A stretch of DNA of 11,196 nt from Minisyncoccota bacterium (lineage in GTDB: Bacteria > Patescibacteriota > Minisyncoccia > UBA6257 > GWB1-50-10): NCBI GenBank assembly GCA_020062265.1, contig JAGUWR010000021.1:1-11196 (forward strand). Reading direction: 5' to 3'. The notes below the pieces were generated by a model, which was not told the DNA's origin, ran no database searches, and saw only the letters and a list, made by a program, of their open reading frames with translations. The translations under genes and the position numbers were made by a program. This document shows positions 5,552 through 11,196 of the stretch, piece after piece (the first letter of the stretch is position 1; every line of letters starts with the position of its first letter).

Positions 5552-6559
5552 ATGAAAATAGCATTTTACGAAATTGAGGGTTGGGAGGAGTCAATTGCGA
5601 GACAGAATCTGGCAGCTGCCGAGCTTTTCTTTTATAAAAACAAGATTGACGAGATAGATTTACCGCCGAAAAGCGATTATTATGATGCGATTTCCATATT
5701 TGTTGATTCAAGAATCACTTCTAAGGTTTTAGAGCAATTCCCCAATTTGAAATTCGTCGCTACCCGTTCTACCGGCTACGACCACGTTGATCTTGAGGCT
5801 TGCGGTAAGAAAGGCATTCAAGTAGCTAATGTTCCGGGCTACGGCGACAATACCGTGGCCGAGTTTGCTTTCGGGCTGATTCTTAATTTGACTCGTAAAA
5901 TCTACCACGGGATAGATCAAATTAAAGAAACCGGTTCGTTTTCGCTTGCCGGTCTTCGGGGTACGGATCTTAAAGGCAAGACGATCGGCATTATCGGCAC
6001 CGGCCGAATCGGCAAAGAGATGATAAAAATTGCCAAAGGTTTTGGACTGGTTGTGCTTGCTTTTGACCCTTTCCCAAACGAAGATTTTGCGCGAGAAATG
6101 AATTTCAAATATGTTTCTCTCCAAGAACTTTTGAAAAATTCCGACATTGTTTCTCTCCACTGCCCTTATAACAAAGAAACCCACCATCTCATTAATAAGC
6201 AGAATATTACCTTCATCAAAAGAGACGCTTATTTGATTAACACTGCCCGTGGCGGGATAGTTGAGACCGATGCTTTAGTGTTCGCTCTTGAGCAGGGGAT
6301 ACTGGCCGGTACCGGTTTGGATGTGCTTGAAGAAGAAGGGGAAACTAAAGACGAGCTGAAATTCTTGAGTACGGCGCGGGCCGACGGAGGCGAGTTGAAG
6401 ACGATGCTCCAGAATCATATTTTGATACGGATGCCCAACGTTCTTATCACGCCCCACAACGCCTTCAATACCCGGGAGGCGCTTGAGCGGATTCTTCGTA
6501 CCACGATTGAAAATTTAAAGAGTTTTATCGAAGGCAAGCCCGTGAATTTAGTGAAATGA
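5552..6559 (+). CDS. D-2-hydroxyacid dehydrogenase (D-lactate dehydrogenase-like)
   Basis: A 335-residue cytoplasmic NAD-dependent oxidoreductase that interconverts a 2-oxoacid and a D-2-hydroxyacid. Residues 1-100 and the C-terminal helix form the substrate domain (RSTGYDHVD at 72-80, NVPGYGDNTVAE at 93-104). The Rossmann domain has GTGRIG at 149-154 and Asp172 at the end of the second strand, which favours NAD over NADP. Catalytic residues are visible: Arg233 in NTARGG, Glu260 in GLDVLEEE, and His302 in TPHNAFNT. The overall pattern fits fermentative D-lactate dehydrogenase best. Glyoxylate/hydroxypyruvate reductase is the alternative, and would supply glycerate for the kinase at 623-1963. 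It starts at ATG 5552 behind its own promoter and overlaps enolase by 4 nt (ATGA), so the two are translationally coupled. Confidence 0.9.
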   Translation: MKIAFYEIEGWEESIARQNLAAAELFFYKNKIDEIDLPPKSDYYDAISIFVDSRITSKVLEQFPNLKFVATRSTGYDHVDLEACGKKGIQVANVPGYGDNTVAEFAFGLILNLTRKIYHGIDQIKETGSFSLAGLRGTDLKGKTIGIIGTGRIGKEMIKIAKGFGLVVLAFDPFPNEDFAREMNFKYVSLQELLKNSDIVSLHCPYNKETHHLINKQNITFIKRDAYLINTARGGIVETDALVFALEQGILAGTGLDVLEEEGETKDELKFLSTARADGGELKTMLQNHILIRMPNVLITPHNAFNTREALERILRTTIENLKSFIEGKPVNLVK

Positions 6560-7785
6560 GCCGCATTGCTTTTCTTAACGCCCGAACCATAGCCGATTCG
6601 CGCGGCGACTTGACCATTGAGGTGATTGTTGAGTTGGAAAGTGGGGCGCGGGCAATTGCTTCAGTGCCCCAAGGTAAAAGCCGCGGCCGCGCCGAGGCTT
6701 TCTTATTAGAAACGGCAAAAGCGGTTGAAAACGTAAATCAATTGATCGCTTCAGCCATTCAGGGTAAAGATTTTAAAAATCAGCAGGCGCTTGATAAGTT
6801 TTTAATTGCTTTAGACGGCACGTCGAATAAGTCGAAGCTTGGGGCGAACGCTTGTCTCGGCGTTTCTCTTGCTTTTGCCAGGGCTTCAGCGATAAGCCGC
6901 GGGATTCCCCTCTGGCAGTACATCCGGGGGCTAGTTACCGATAAGTCCAATATGACCAATGGGTCGGATAGGACTGATAGAACTTATAAGACGCCGCGGT
7001 TACTGGTTAATATTATCGGCGGCGGGCTTCATGCTAAAAATAATCTTGATTTTCAAGAATATTTAATCATTCCGAAAACATCGAACGTAAAAGAAGCGTT
7101 CGAGACGGCAGAAGTGATTTACGAAAATGTTAATAATCATCTTAAAAGCAAATTCGGTAGTGTTTTGTTTGCCGACGAAGGAAATTTTGCTCCCAATCTT
7201 GCCGACAATGAGGAACCGTTTTTAATTATTAAAGAAGCGGCCCGGGCGGCAAATTTGAGCGATAAAATTGATTTTGGCCTGGATGCGGCGGCCAGCAACG
7301 TCAGAATGAAGTCAAACGAACTTTTTAATTGGTATTACGATATGAAAAAGAAATACAATCTGCTTTACCTTGAGGATCCGTTTAGCGAAGAAGATTTTGA
7401 AAACTTTTCAGAGCTTTTGGATAAAATTGGCGACAATACTATTATTGCCGGCGATGATTTAACCGTTACCAATCTTCAAAGAATGGAACGCGCTCGCGAG
7501 CAAAAAAGCATAAACGGCGTTATTATTAAACCGAACCAAATCGGCACTTTAACCGAAACCATTGAAGCAGTTAAAAAAGCCAAAGAATTGGGCTGGGCAG
7601 TAATAGTTTCTCACCGCAGCGGCGAGACAAACGATTCTTTCATCGCTGATTTGGCTTACGGCGTCGGCGCTGATGGCTTGAAGGCCGGCGCGCCTTTGGC
7701 TCCGGGGCGATCGGTTAAGTACAAAAGATTGATTAATTTGGTTTCAGGACCGAAAAATGGATTTACTGAAAACAATGAGCAGTAA
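6556..7785 (+). CDS. eno: Enolase (phosphopyruvate hydratase), divergent
   Basis: A 409-residue protein, slightly shorter than usual (about 415-430), converting 2-phosphoglycerate to PEP. Active-site positions are kept: His159 (GGGLHAKNN), Glu168 (FQEYLI), Glu208 (ADEGNFAP), metal ligands Asp243 (GLDAAAS), Glu273 (YLEDP) and Asp300 (AGDDLTVTN), Lys325 (IKPNQIGTLTET), SHRS at 352-355 and Lys376 (LKAGAP). The N-terminal signatures have drifted: the usual REILDSRGNPT is RTIADSRGDLT at 10-20, and the mobile loop PSGASTG is PQGKSRG at 38-44, keeping only the metal-binding serine. GAPCRSER is GAPLAPGR. Residues 129-146 are an insertion encoded by six 9-bp repeats just before the VNIIGGG strand. Because all catalytic residues remain, it is probably an active enolase from a divergent lineage. 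The next gene starts 29 nt before its stop. Confidence 0.93.
   Translation: MSRIAFLNARTIADSRGDLTIEVIVELESGARAIASVPQGKSRGRAEAFLLETAKAVENVNQLIASAIQGKDFKNQQALDKFLIALDGTSNKSKLGANACLGVSLAFARASAISRGIPLWQYIRGLVTDKSNMTNGSDRTDRTYKTPRLLVNIIGGGLHAKNNLDFQEYLIIPKTSNVKEAFETAEVIYENVNNHLKSKFGSVLFADEGNFAPNLADNEEPFLIIKEAARAANLSDKIDFGLDAAASNVRMKSNELFNWYYDMKKKYNLLYLEDPFSEEDFENFSELLDKIGDNTIIAGDDLTVTNLQRMERAREQKSINGVIIKPNQIGTLTETIEAVKKAKELGWAVIVSHRSGETNDSFIADLAYGVGADGLKAGAPLAPGRSVKYKRLINLVSGPKNGFTENNEQ
6940..6993. repeat. Six tandem 9-bp repeats within enolase
   Basis: The units are gataagtcc, aatatgacc, aatgggtcg, gataggact, gatagaact and tataagacg. Each is exactly three codons, giving DKS, NMT, NGS, DRT, DRT, YKT: a [D/N/Y]-[K/R/M/G]-[S/T] triplet. 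The period is exact and in frame, at residues 129-146. The tract sits in the loop between YIRG and PRLLVNIIGGG, where enolases normally have a short linker. Confidence 0.8.
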
Positions 7786-9184
7786 GGAAGAATTTCCAGC
7801 ATTGGAAAAGCGCGAACTCCCTTTGCCGCCTTCTTGGCGGAAGGCGCTTGGAGTAGGAATAGTGGTAATGGGGTTGGCTATCGGCACGGGCGAGCTGATT
7901 TTATGGCCGCATCTTATTGTCAAACACGGATTTGTTCTTCTTTGGCTCGCTTTTTTGGGCATTACCGTCCAGTATTTCATTAATCAAGAAGTGGCTCGCT
8001 ACACAATCGCTACTGGTGAAAGTTTTTTCACCGCTTCAGCCCGAATTCTTAAATGGTCGGCAATTTTTTGGCTGGTAACTGCTCCTATTTTGTATATTTG
8101 GCCCGGCTGGGCAAGCGCTATAGGCACCATCCTCAAAGAACTTTTCGGTTCTGGCGGGTATATCTTCTGGGCGATGCTGCCCTTAGGGTTGGTATTAATT
8201 CTCACTTACAGCGGCAGAGTAGCTTATGCGGTTCTTGAATATTCTCTTAAAATAATCGTCCCGGCATTCTTTTTGATGATTCTTGTCATTAGTTTTTTCA
8301 ATATTGATTTAGAAATTCTAAAAGAAGCGCTGACCGGGCTTTTAAGTTTCGGAGTAATACCTTCAGGCATTGACATCAACGTGCTTCTAGGAGCGGTGGT
8401 TTTTGCCGGCGCCGGGGGGATGCTCAATCTTTGTGTTTCACTTTGGTACCGCGATAAGCAAACAGGAATGGCGTCTTATATAGGCAGAATCACTAATCCT
8501 ATTACTGGTAAAACCGAAGCAATCCCGGCTACCGGTTATATTTTTGAACCGACGCCGATAAATCTCCAAAAATGGCGCGGTTGGCTCCGCTACGTCCGGA
8601 TTGACCAGGGTATTATTTTTTGGTTTCTCGGTTTTTTAACGCTTTTTTTGTTAAGCGTTAACGCTTACGCTGTCCTTACCCCTCGGGGTTTGGTGCCGGA
8701 AGATCTGCAAGTGGCAGTGGTTCAGGCGCATATTTTTGGCGAACAATGGGGCGCTATCGGTTTTAAACTATTCTTGGTGATGGCATTCTTGATGCTTTTC
8801 TCGGTAATGTGGACGGTAATTGACGCCTTAACAAGAATTATGAGTGATATTCTCTATACTAATTCCCGAAGCGGTCCTCTGCGGCGGTATTTTTCTTGGT
8901 TGATTAATGTTCCTCTTAATGTTCTTTACTATGTTATTATTACAATAGTAGTGGTTATCGGAGCATTTTTAATCCCTTTTCGCCAGCCCCTAACCCTGCT
9001 TGTTATTTCGGCCGTATTGGGAGGGTTAACAATGGCGCTTTATACTCCTCTTCTTATTTATATTAACAATACCAGACTTTCTAAACCGCTCCGTCCGGGT
9101 TGGCTGACCAATGCCGCAATGGTTCTAATTTCATTTTTCTTCATCTATTTTTCTGTGAAAATTTTTATTCATCATTTTTTGTAA
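7757..9184 (+). CDS. Nramp-like (LeuT-fold) membrane transporter
   Basis: A 475-residue integral membrane protein with about 11-12 hydrophobic helices. Start ATG 7757 is chosen because AGGA at 7746-7749 lies 7 nt upstream, one of the few good Shine-Dalgarno sites here; ATG 7775 lacks one. Residues 1-28 are hydrophilic. TM1 (about 30-55) contains GTGEL, a helix break in the position of the DPGN motif of SLC11/Nramp transporters. The helix around 208-230 (VFAGAGGMLNLCVSLWYRDK) occupies the TM6 position but lacks the MPHN metal-binding motif. A loop at 231-283 is long and polar. The pattern fits Nramp-related proteins that lack the canonical divalent-metal site, so the substrate cannot be named. 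It overlaps enolase by 29 nt and precedes gpsA by 1 nt, hence operonic. Confidence 0.7.
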   Translation: MDLLKTMSSKEEFPALEKRELPLPPSWRKALGVGIVVMGLAIGTGELILWPHLIVKHGFVLLWLAFLGITVQYFINQEVARYTIATGESFFTASARILKWSAIFWLVTAPILYIWPGWASAIGTILKELFGSGGYIFWAMLPLGLVLILTYSGRVAYAVLEYSLKIIVPAFFLMILVISFFNIDLEILKEALTGLLSFGVIPSGIDINVLLGAVVFAGAGGMLNLCVSLWYRDKQTGMASYIGRITNPITGKTEAIPATGYIFEPTPINLQKWRGWLRYVRIDQGIIFWFLGFLTLFLLSVNAYAVLTPRGLVPEDLQVAVVQAHIFGEQWGAIGFKLFLVMAFLMLFSVMWTVIDALTRIMSDILYTNSRSGPLRRYFSWLINVPLNVLYYVIITIVVVIGAFLIPFRQPLTLLVISAVLGGLTMALYTPLLIYINNTRLSKPLRPGWLTNAAMVLISFFFIYFSVKIFIHHFL

Positions 9185-9185
9185 C

Positions 9186-10076
9186 ATGCTCAATGTAGTT
9201 ATTATCGGCTTCGGCAATATCGGCCAGGCGTTAAAGAAAATCATCAAAGAAAAAAATACCAATGTCGAAATTTGGGATAAAGATTTTTCTAAAATCCCGC
9301 GTCAGAAGCCCCTTAAAGAAATTATTCCGTCGGCGGATTTAGTATTTTTATGCGTGCCGTCGTGGTCAATAAGAAAAGCCCTTTTAGGCATCAAGCCCTA
9401 CTTAAAAAGGAAAGTTATCATTATCTCTCTTGCTAAAGGGATGGAGAGAAAAACATTCAAAACGGCCTTTGAAATACTTAAGGAATTGGTGCCATTTAGT
9501 TATTACGGTATTTTGAGCGGGCCGATGATCGCCAAAGAGCTTAGACAGGGGAAGGGAGGAGCCGGGGTTGTCGCCGGCAAAAGTAAACTCGTTTTTGAAA
9601 AAGTACGCGAGCTTTTTTCTCCCGATGATATGAATCTTGAATATTCCGCAGACGCGAAAGGAACAGCTCTTGCCGGCGTTCTTAAAAACATCTACACTCT
9701 CGGTTTCGGGATCGTCGACGGTCTTGGCTGGAGTTTCAACTTAAAAGGCTGGCTGACGACGCAAGTATTTCTGGAAATGAAGAGTATTACAAGCTTGCTT
9801 GGCGGCAAATCCGCAACGGTTTTAGGCATAGCCGGCTTAGGCGATTTAGTTGCAACTTCTTTCAGCCCCTACTCCAACCATCGGCGAATCGGCGAAAAAT
9901 TTGCAAAAACAGGAAGAATAACAAATTTAAAAACCGAGGGACTTATTTCTCTATCTGTTGTTATCTCCGCTTTGTTGGCGAAAAACCTCAAGAAACCGCC
10001 GTTATTGGAGGCCTTAAAGGACATTTTTATAAAAAACAAAAATCCAAGAAAAGTATTTGAAGAACTTATTAATTAG
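9186..10076 (+). CDS. gpsA: NAD(P)-dependent glycerol-3-phosphate dehydrogenase
   Basis: A 296-residue protein that reduces dihydroxyacetone phosphate to sn-glycerol 3-phosphate, the backbone of bacterial phospholipids. It is shorter than the usual 320-340 residues but has the whole signature set: the Rossmann loop GFGNIG at 8-13, LVFLCVPS near 52-59, AKGMER near 83-88, LSGPMIAKEL at 110-119, the catalytic lysine K167 in GVLKNIYTLGFGIVDGL, the N-x-K segment FNLKGWLTT, and GLGDLVATSFS at 217-227 followed by HRRIGE. It starts 1 nt after the transporter stop, with no Shine-Dalgarno, so expression probably depends on the operon. Its stop overlaps the convergent RMD1-like gene by 4 nt. Confidence 0.92.
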   Translation: MLNVVIIGFGNIGQALKKIIKEKNTNVEIWDKDFSKIPRQKPLKEIIPSADLVFLCVPSWSIRKALLGIKPYLKRKVIIISLAKGMERKTFKTAFEILKELVPFSYYGILSGPMIAKELRQGKGGAGVVAGKSKLVFEKVRELFSPDDMNLEYSADAKGTALAGVLKNIYTLGFGIVDGLGWSFNLKGWLTTQVFLEMKSITSLLGGKSATVLGIAGLGDLVATSFSPYSNHRRIGEKFAKTGRITNLKTEGLISLSVVISALLAKNLKKPPLLEALKDIFIKNKNPRKVFEELIN

Positions 10077-10852
10077 AGCAGAGGGATTAAACTTAAGGCA
10101 ATAAGAATAATTATCGCGATTTCTAATATTTCCAGTCGTACCGTCGCAATTAAGTCAAGGGAGGTTTTAGTATTAAGTTGCATCAGTTTGAATTTTTCCG
10201 AAAGGACGCGGCTTCGTTCCGACAGTTCCAAACTGTCAGCAAAGTTAGTGTAGAGAAAGTCAAAATCTTGATTTTCCCAAGTTAATTCTGGCTTGTCGAG
10301 GATGCCAAGGTTGGTAATAAGTTCCTGATGGAGACGCATCAATTGGTTGATAAGGCGTTTAAGGTGGGTGGTGCGGAACCAGAAAAGCGGCTTTTCAAAT
10401 TTCCTCATTTCTTTAAAGAGTTGGTCGAGAAGAGGATCAATTCGCTTTTCGTAAGATTCCAACCCCACCGATTGGCAAAGCAGCATTCCGATTATAAGCA
10501 GGAATTTTTCTTCAAAAGAAGGGATTATTATTTTGTTAAAGAGGACGCAGATTTTCTCATTTGGTTCAACAAAAACCTTAATTGAATCTTCGGTGGAAAT
10601 TGACGGCAGGGAATTGCGGAGAAACGGTTCAATAAGAGAAAGTGCTTTAATTCGGAACTGGGGCGAGGTGTTAGCGAGAGCAACGGCTCCGTAGTGAGTG
10701 AGAATAAGATATTGTTGCCGCTTGGCGCTTAATGTAACCATAAGAGAATCGTTCCAGACTACTGGGTAATGTTTACCCAAGCCGGCAAAAGCCGTCCGGA
10801 GATCAATCGTTTGGCTGGCCTCAAAAGCTTCGATGGTTAATTTATTGCTCAT
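10073..10852 (-). CDS. RMD1/DUF155 family protein with C-terminal membrane anchor
   Basis: A 259-residue protein on the minus strand from ATG 10852. The C-terminal half carries the RMD1 (DUF155, YagE/Sif2-like) pattern: LWF-like FWFRTTHL, helices 161-185, KPELTWENQDFDFLYTNFADSLELSERSRVLSEKF at about 187-221, then NTKTSLDLIATVRLEILEIAIIILIALSLI. The last 20 residues (about 239-258) form one transmembrane helix, so the bulk faces the cytoplasm as a tail-anchored protein. Eukaryotic members act in mitochondria or meiosis; the bacterial role is unknown. It stands alone, convergent with gpsA, with its own promoter. It has no clear tie to the metabolic genes. Confidence 0.75.
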   Translation of the reverse strand: MSNKLTIEAFEASQTIDLRTAFAGLGKHYPVVWNDSLMVTLSAKRQQYLILTHYGAVALANTSPQFRIKALSLIEPFLRNSLPSISTEDSIKVFVEPNEKICVLFNKIIIPSFEEKFLLIIGMLLCQSVGLESYEKRIDPLLDQLFKEMRKFEKPLFWFRTTHLKRLINQLMRLHQELITNLGILDKPELTWENQDFDFLYTNFADSLELSERSRVLSEKFKLMQLNTKTSLDLIATVRLEILEIAIIILIALSLIPLL

Positions 10853-10862
10853 AATTGAGATT

Positions 10863-10876
10863 TTTTATAGATTATA
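10863..10876 (-). promoter_or_regulatory. Promoter of the RMD1/DUF155 gene
   Basis: On the minus strand a consensus TATAAT (10876-10871) lies 18 nt before ATG 10852, and a second candidate, TATAAA (10868-10863), lies 10 nt before it. It directly follows the terminator of the short unit upstream. No -35 can be assigned because that position falls in the terminator stem. Confidence 0.45.
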
Positions 10877-10911
10877 AAAATGAACCCCTCCCCGACCTGG
10901 TCGGGGAGGGG
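10877..10911 (-). terminator. Strong intrinsic terminator
   Basis: Arms cccctccccgacc (10885-10897) and ggtcggggagggg (10899-10911) are perfect 13-bp complements around one central base. On the minus strand the stem is followed by TTCATTTTT. The plus side has no T-run. It would end the short minus-strand unit and insulate the RMD1/DUF155 gene. Confidence 0.7.
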
Positions 10912-10920
10912 AGAAAGGCG

Positions 10921-10962
10921 TTATCTTTTCTTCCCCGCCTTTTTACCCTTCTTCTTAGCCAT
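10921..10962 (-). CDS. Lysine-rich 13-residue microprotein candidate
   Basis: The minus-strand ATG at 10962-10960 opens MAKKKGKKAGKKR and stops at TAA 10923-10921. An in-frame TAA sits four codons before the ATG, so it is not the tail of a longer gene. There is no Shine-Dalgarno. It is followed within 10 nt by the terminator and preceded by a promoter. A very basic peptide of this kind could bind nucleic acid, as do the lysine-rich tails of histone-like proteins. It may instead be an incidental reading frame in a small RNA. Two predictions overlap here, and translation is unproven. Confidence 0.35.
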   Translation of the reverse strand: MAKKKGKKAGKKR

Positions 10963-10982
10963 CAGGCAATTATTTTATTTCC

Positions 10983-11004
10983 GCTGGTGCCGACTACCGC
11001 CAGC
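10983..11004 (-). ncRNA. 5' stem-loop of a short minus-strand transcript
   Basis: Arms gctggtg (10983-10989) and cgccagc (10998-11004) pair over seven positions, one of them G-T, around an 8-base loop. The stem lies about 20 nt downstream of the minus-strand promoter at 11028-11023 and upstream of the 13-codon ORF. The whole transcript would run from about 11016 to about 10877, roughly 140 nt, with a structured 5' end and a terminator: the outline of a small RNA or a leader. Confidence 0.35.
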
Positions 11005-11022
11005 TCGTGTTCTATTACTTTA

Positions 11023-11031
11023 ATTATAGCA
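11023..11031 (-). promoter_or_regulatory. Extended -10 promoter of the short minus-strand unit
   Basis: Minus strand TGcTATAAT at 11031-11023 is a perfect extended -10, preceded by a run of eight Ts. It faces the hairpin and lysine-rich ORF. It is divergent from the DUF763 promoter. Confidence 0.55.
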
Positions 11032-11086
11032 AAAAAAAATTTTCAGAATTGTGGATAACTTCCTTTGATGAAAGATTTTTTTCCTT

Positions 11087-11095
11087 TGTGATAAA
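11087..11095 (+). promoter_or_regulatory. Extended -10-like promoter of the DUF763 gene
   Basis: TGtGATAAA ends 6 nt before ATG 11102, the same geometry as the dehydrogenase promoter at 5537-5545. The hexamer differs from TATAAT at two positions. No -35 or Shine-Dalgarno is visible. Confidence 0.4.
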
Positions 11096-11101
11096 ATTAA
11101 A

Positions 11102-11196
11102 ATGATGATTCAGCGGGGGATTGCTACTTTTGGTTTGGATTACGGCCGTTGTCCGCACTGGCTTTTTGAACGGATGGTTAAGCTTGGCCGGGAGAT
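11102..11196 (+). CDS. Start of a DUF763 domain protein (runs off the window)
   Basis: From ATG 11102 the frame is open to the right edge: MMIQRGIATFGLDYGRCPHWLFERMVKLGRE. The opening RGIATxxLxxGxxPxWLFERMVKL is the N-terminal signature of DUF763, a family of roughly 350-450 residues found in archaea and scattered bacteria, with no firm biochemical role. The second ATG at 11105 is an alternative start. Only 31 residues can be seen, so fusions or truncations cannot be excluded. Confidence 0.75.
   Translation, partial: MMIQRGIATFGLDYGRCPHWLFERMVKLGRE

Noticed and set aside
8652..8667. 16-bp perfect palindrome taagcgttaacgctta
   Set aside because: It lies within the transporter reading frame at a conserved-looking membrane helix, has no second copy and no insertion signature; likely codon coincidence.
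11050..11058. Perfect DnaA-box sequence TTATCCACA on the minus strand
   Set aside because: A single box with no cluster, no AT-rich unwinding region of note and no dnaA or dnaN nearby; not enough to propose an origin.

Overview
The window looks like a chromosomal segment from a Candidate Phyla Radiation bacterium, most likely Parcubacteria-like. The evidence is indirect: about 40% GC by eye, tightly packed overlapping genes with few Shine-Dalgarno sites, promoters whose -10 lies only 6-11 nt from the start codon, a TrpR/YerC-like protein and a cysteine-rich zinc-ribbon protein of types I associate with that group, and repeat elements inserted in frame inside conserved enzymes. TGA is used as stop (ppsA, the dehydrogenase), so this is not one of the CPR lineages that read TGA as glycine.

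Layout. (1) 3-4418, + strand, one tight gene string: the end of an unidentified gene, a membrane-anchored thioredoxin-like protein, a MOFRL-type glycerate 2-kinase and phosphoenolpyruvate synthase. (2) 4410-5453, a roughly 1-kb module bracketed by two perfect palindromes with the core TGTGACGCGTCACA. Inside are a minus-strand TrpR-like regulator, a third near-perfect copy of the palindrome at that regulator's promoter, and a divergent, decayed zinc-ribbon gene. (3) 5552-10076, + strand: D-2-hydroxyacid dehydrogenase, a divergent enolase, an Nramp-like transporter and NAD(P)-dependent glycerol-3-phosphate dehydrogenase, overlapping or almost touching. (4) 10073-10852, minus strand: an RMD1/DUF155 protein. 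(5) 10853-11101: a short minus-strand transcription unit with a 13-residue lysine-rich ORF and a strong hairpin terminator, plus a divergent promoter. (6) 11102-end: the start of a DUF763 protein.

Function. Regions 1 and 3 together give a route glycerate -> 2-phosphoglycerate -> PEP <-> pyruvate -> D-lactate, with two NADH-linked dehydrogenases. This is lower glycolysis with NADH recycling and would suit a reduced fermentative genome. The pathway reading is inference from gene content.

The most unusual aspect is the repeats. Glycerate kinase, PEP synthase, enolase and the zinc-ribbon relic each contain a different inserted repeat: a 67-bp palindromic element, two 21-bp units, six 9-bp units and a 37-bp stem-loop. 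In the three intact enzymes the repeat keeps the reading frame. Together with the palindrome-bounded TrpR-like module, this is the best candidate for a little-described system here.
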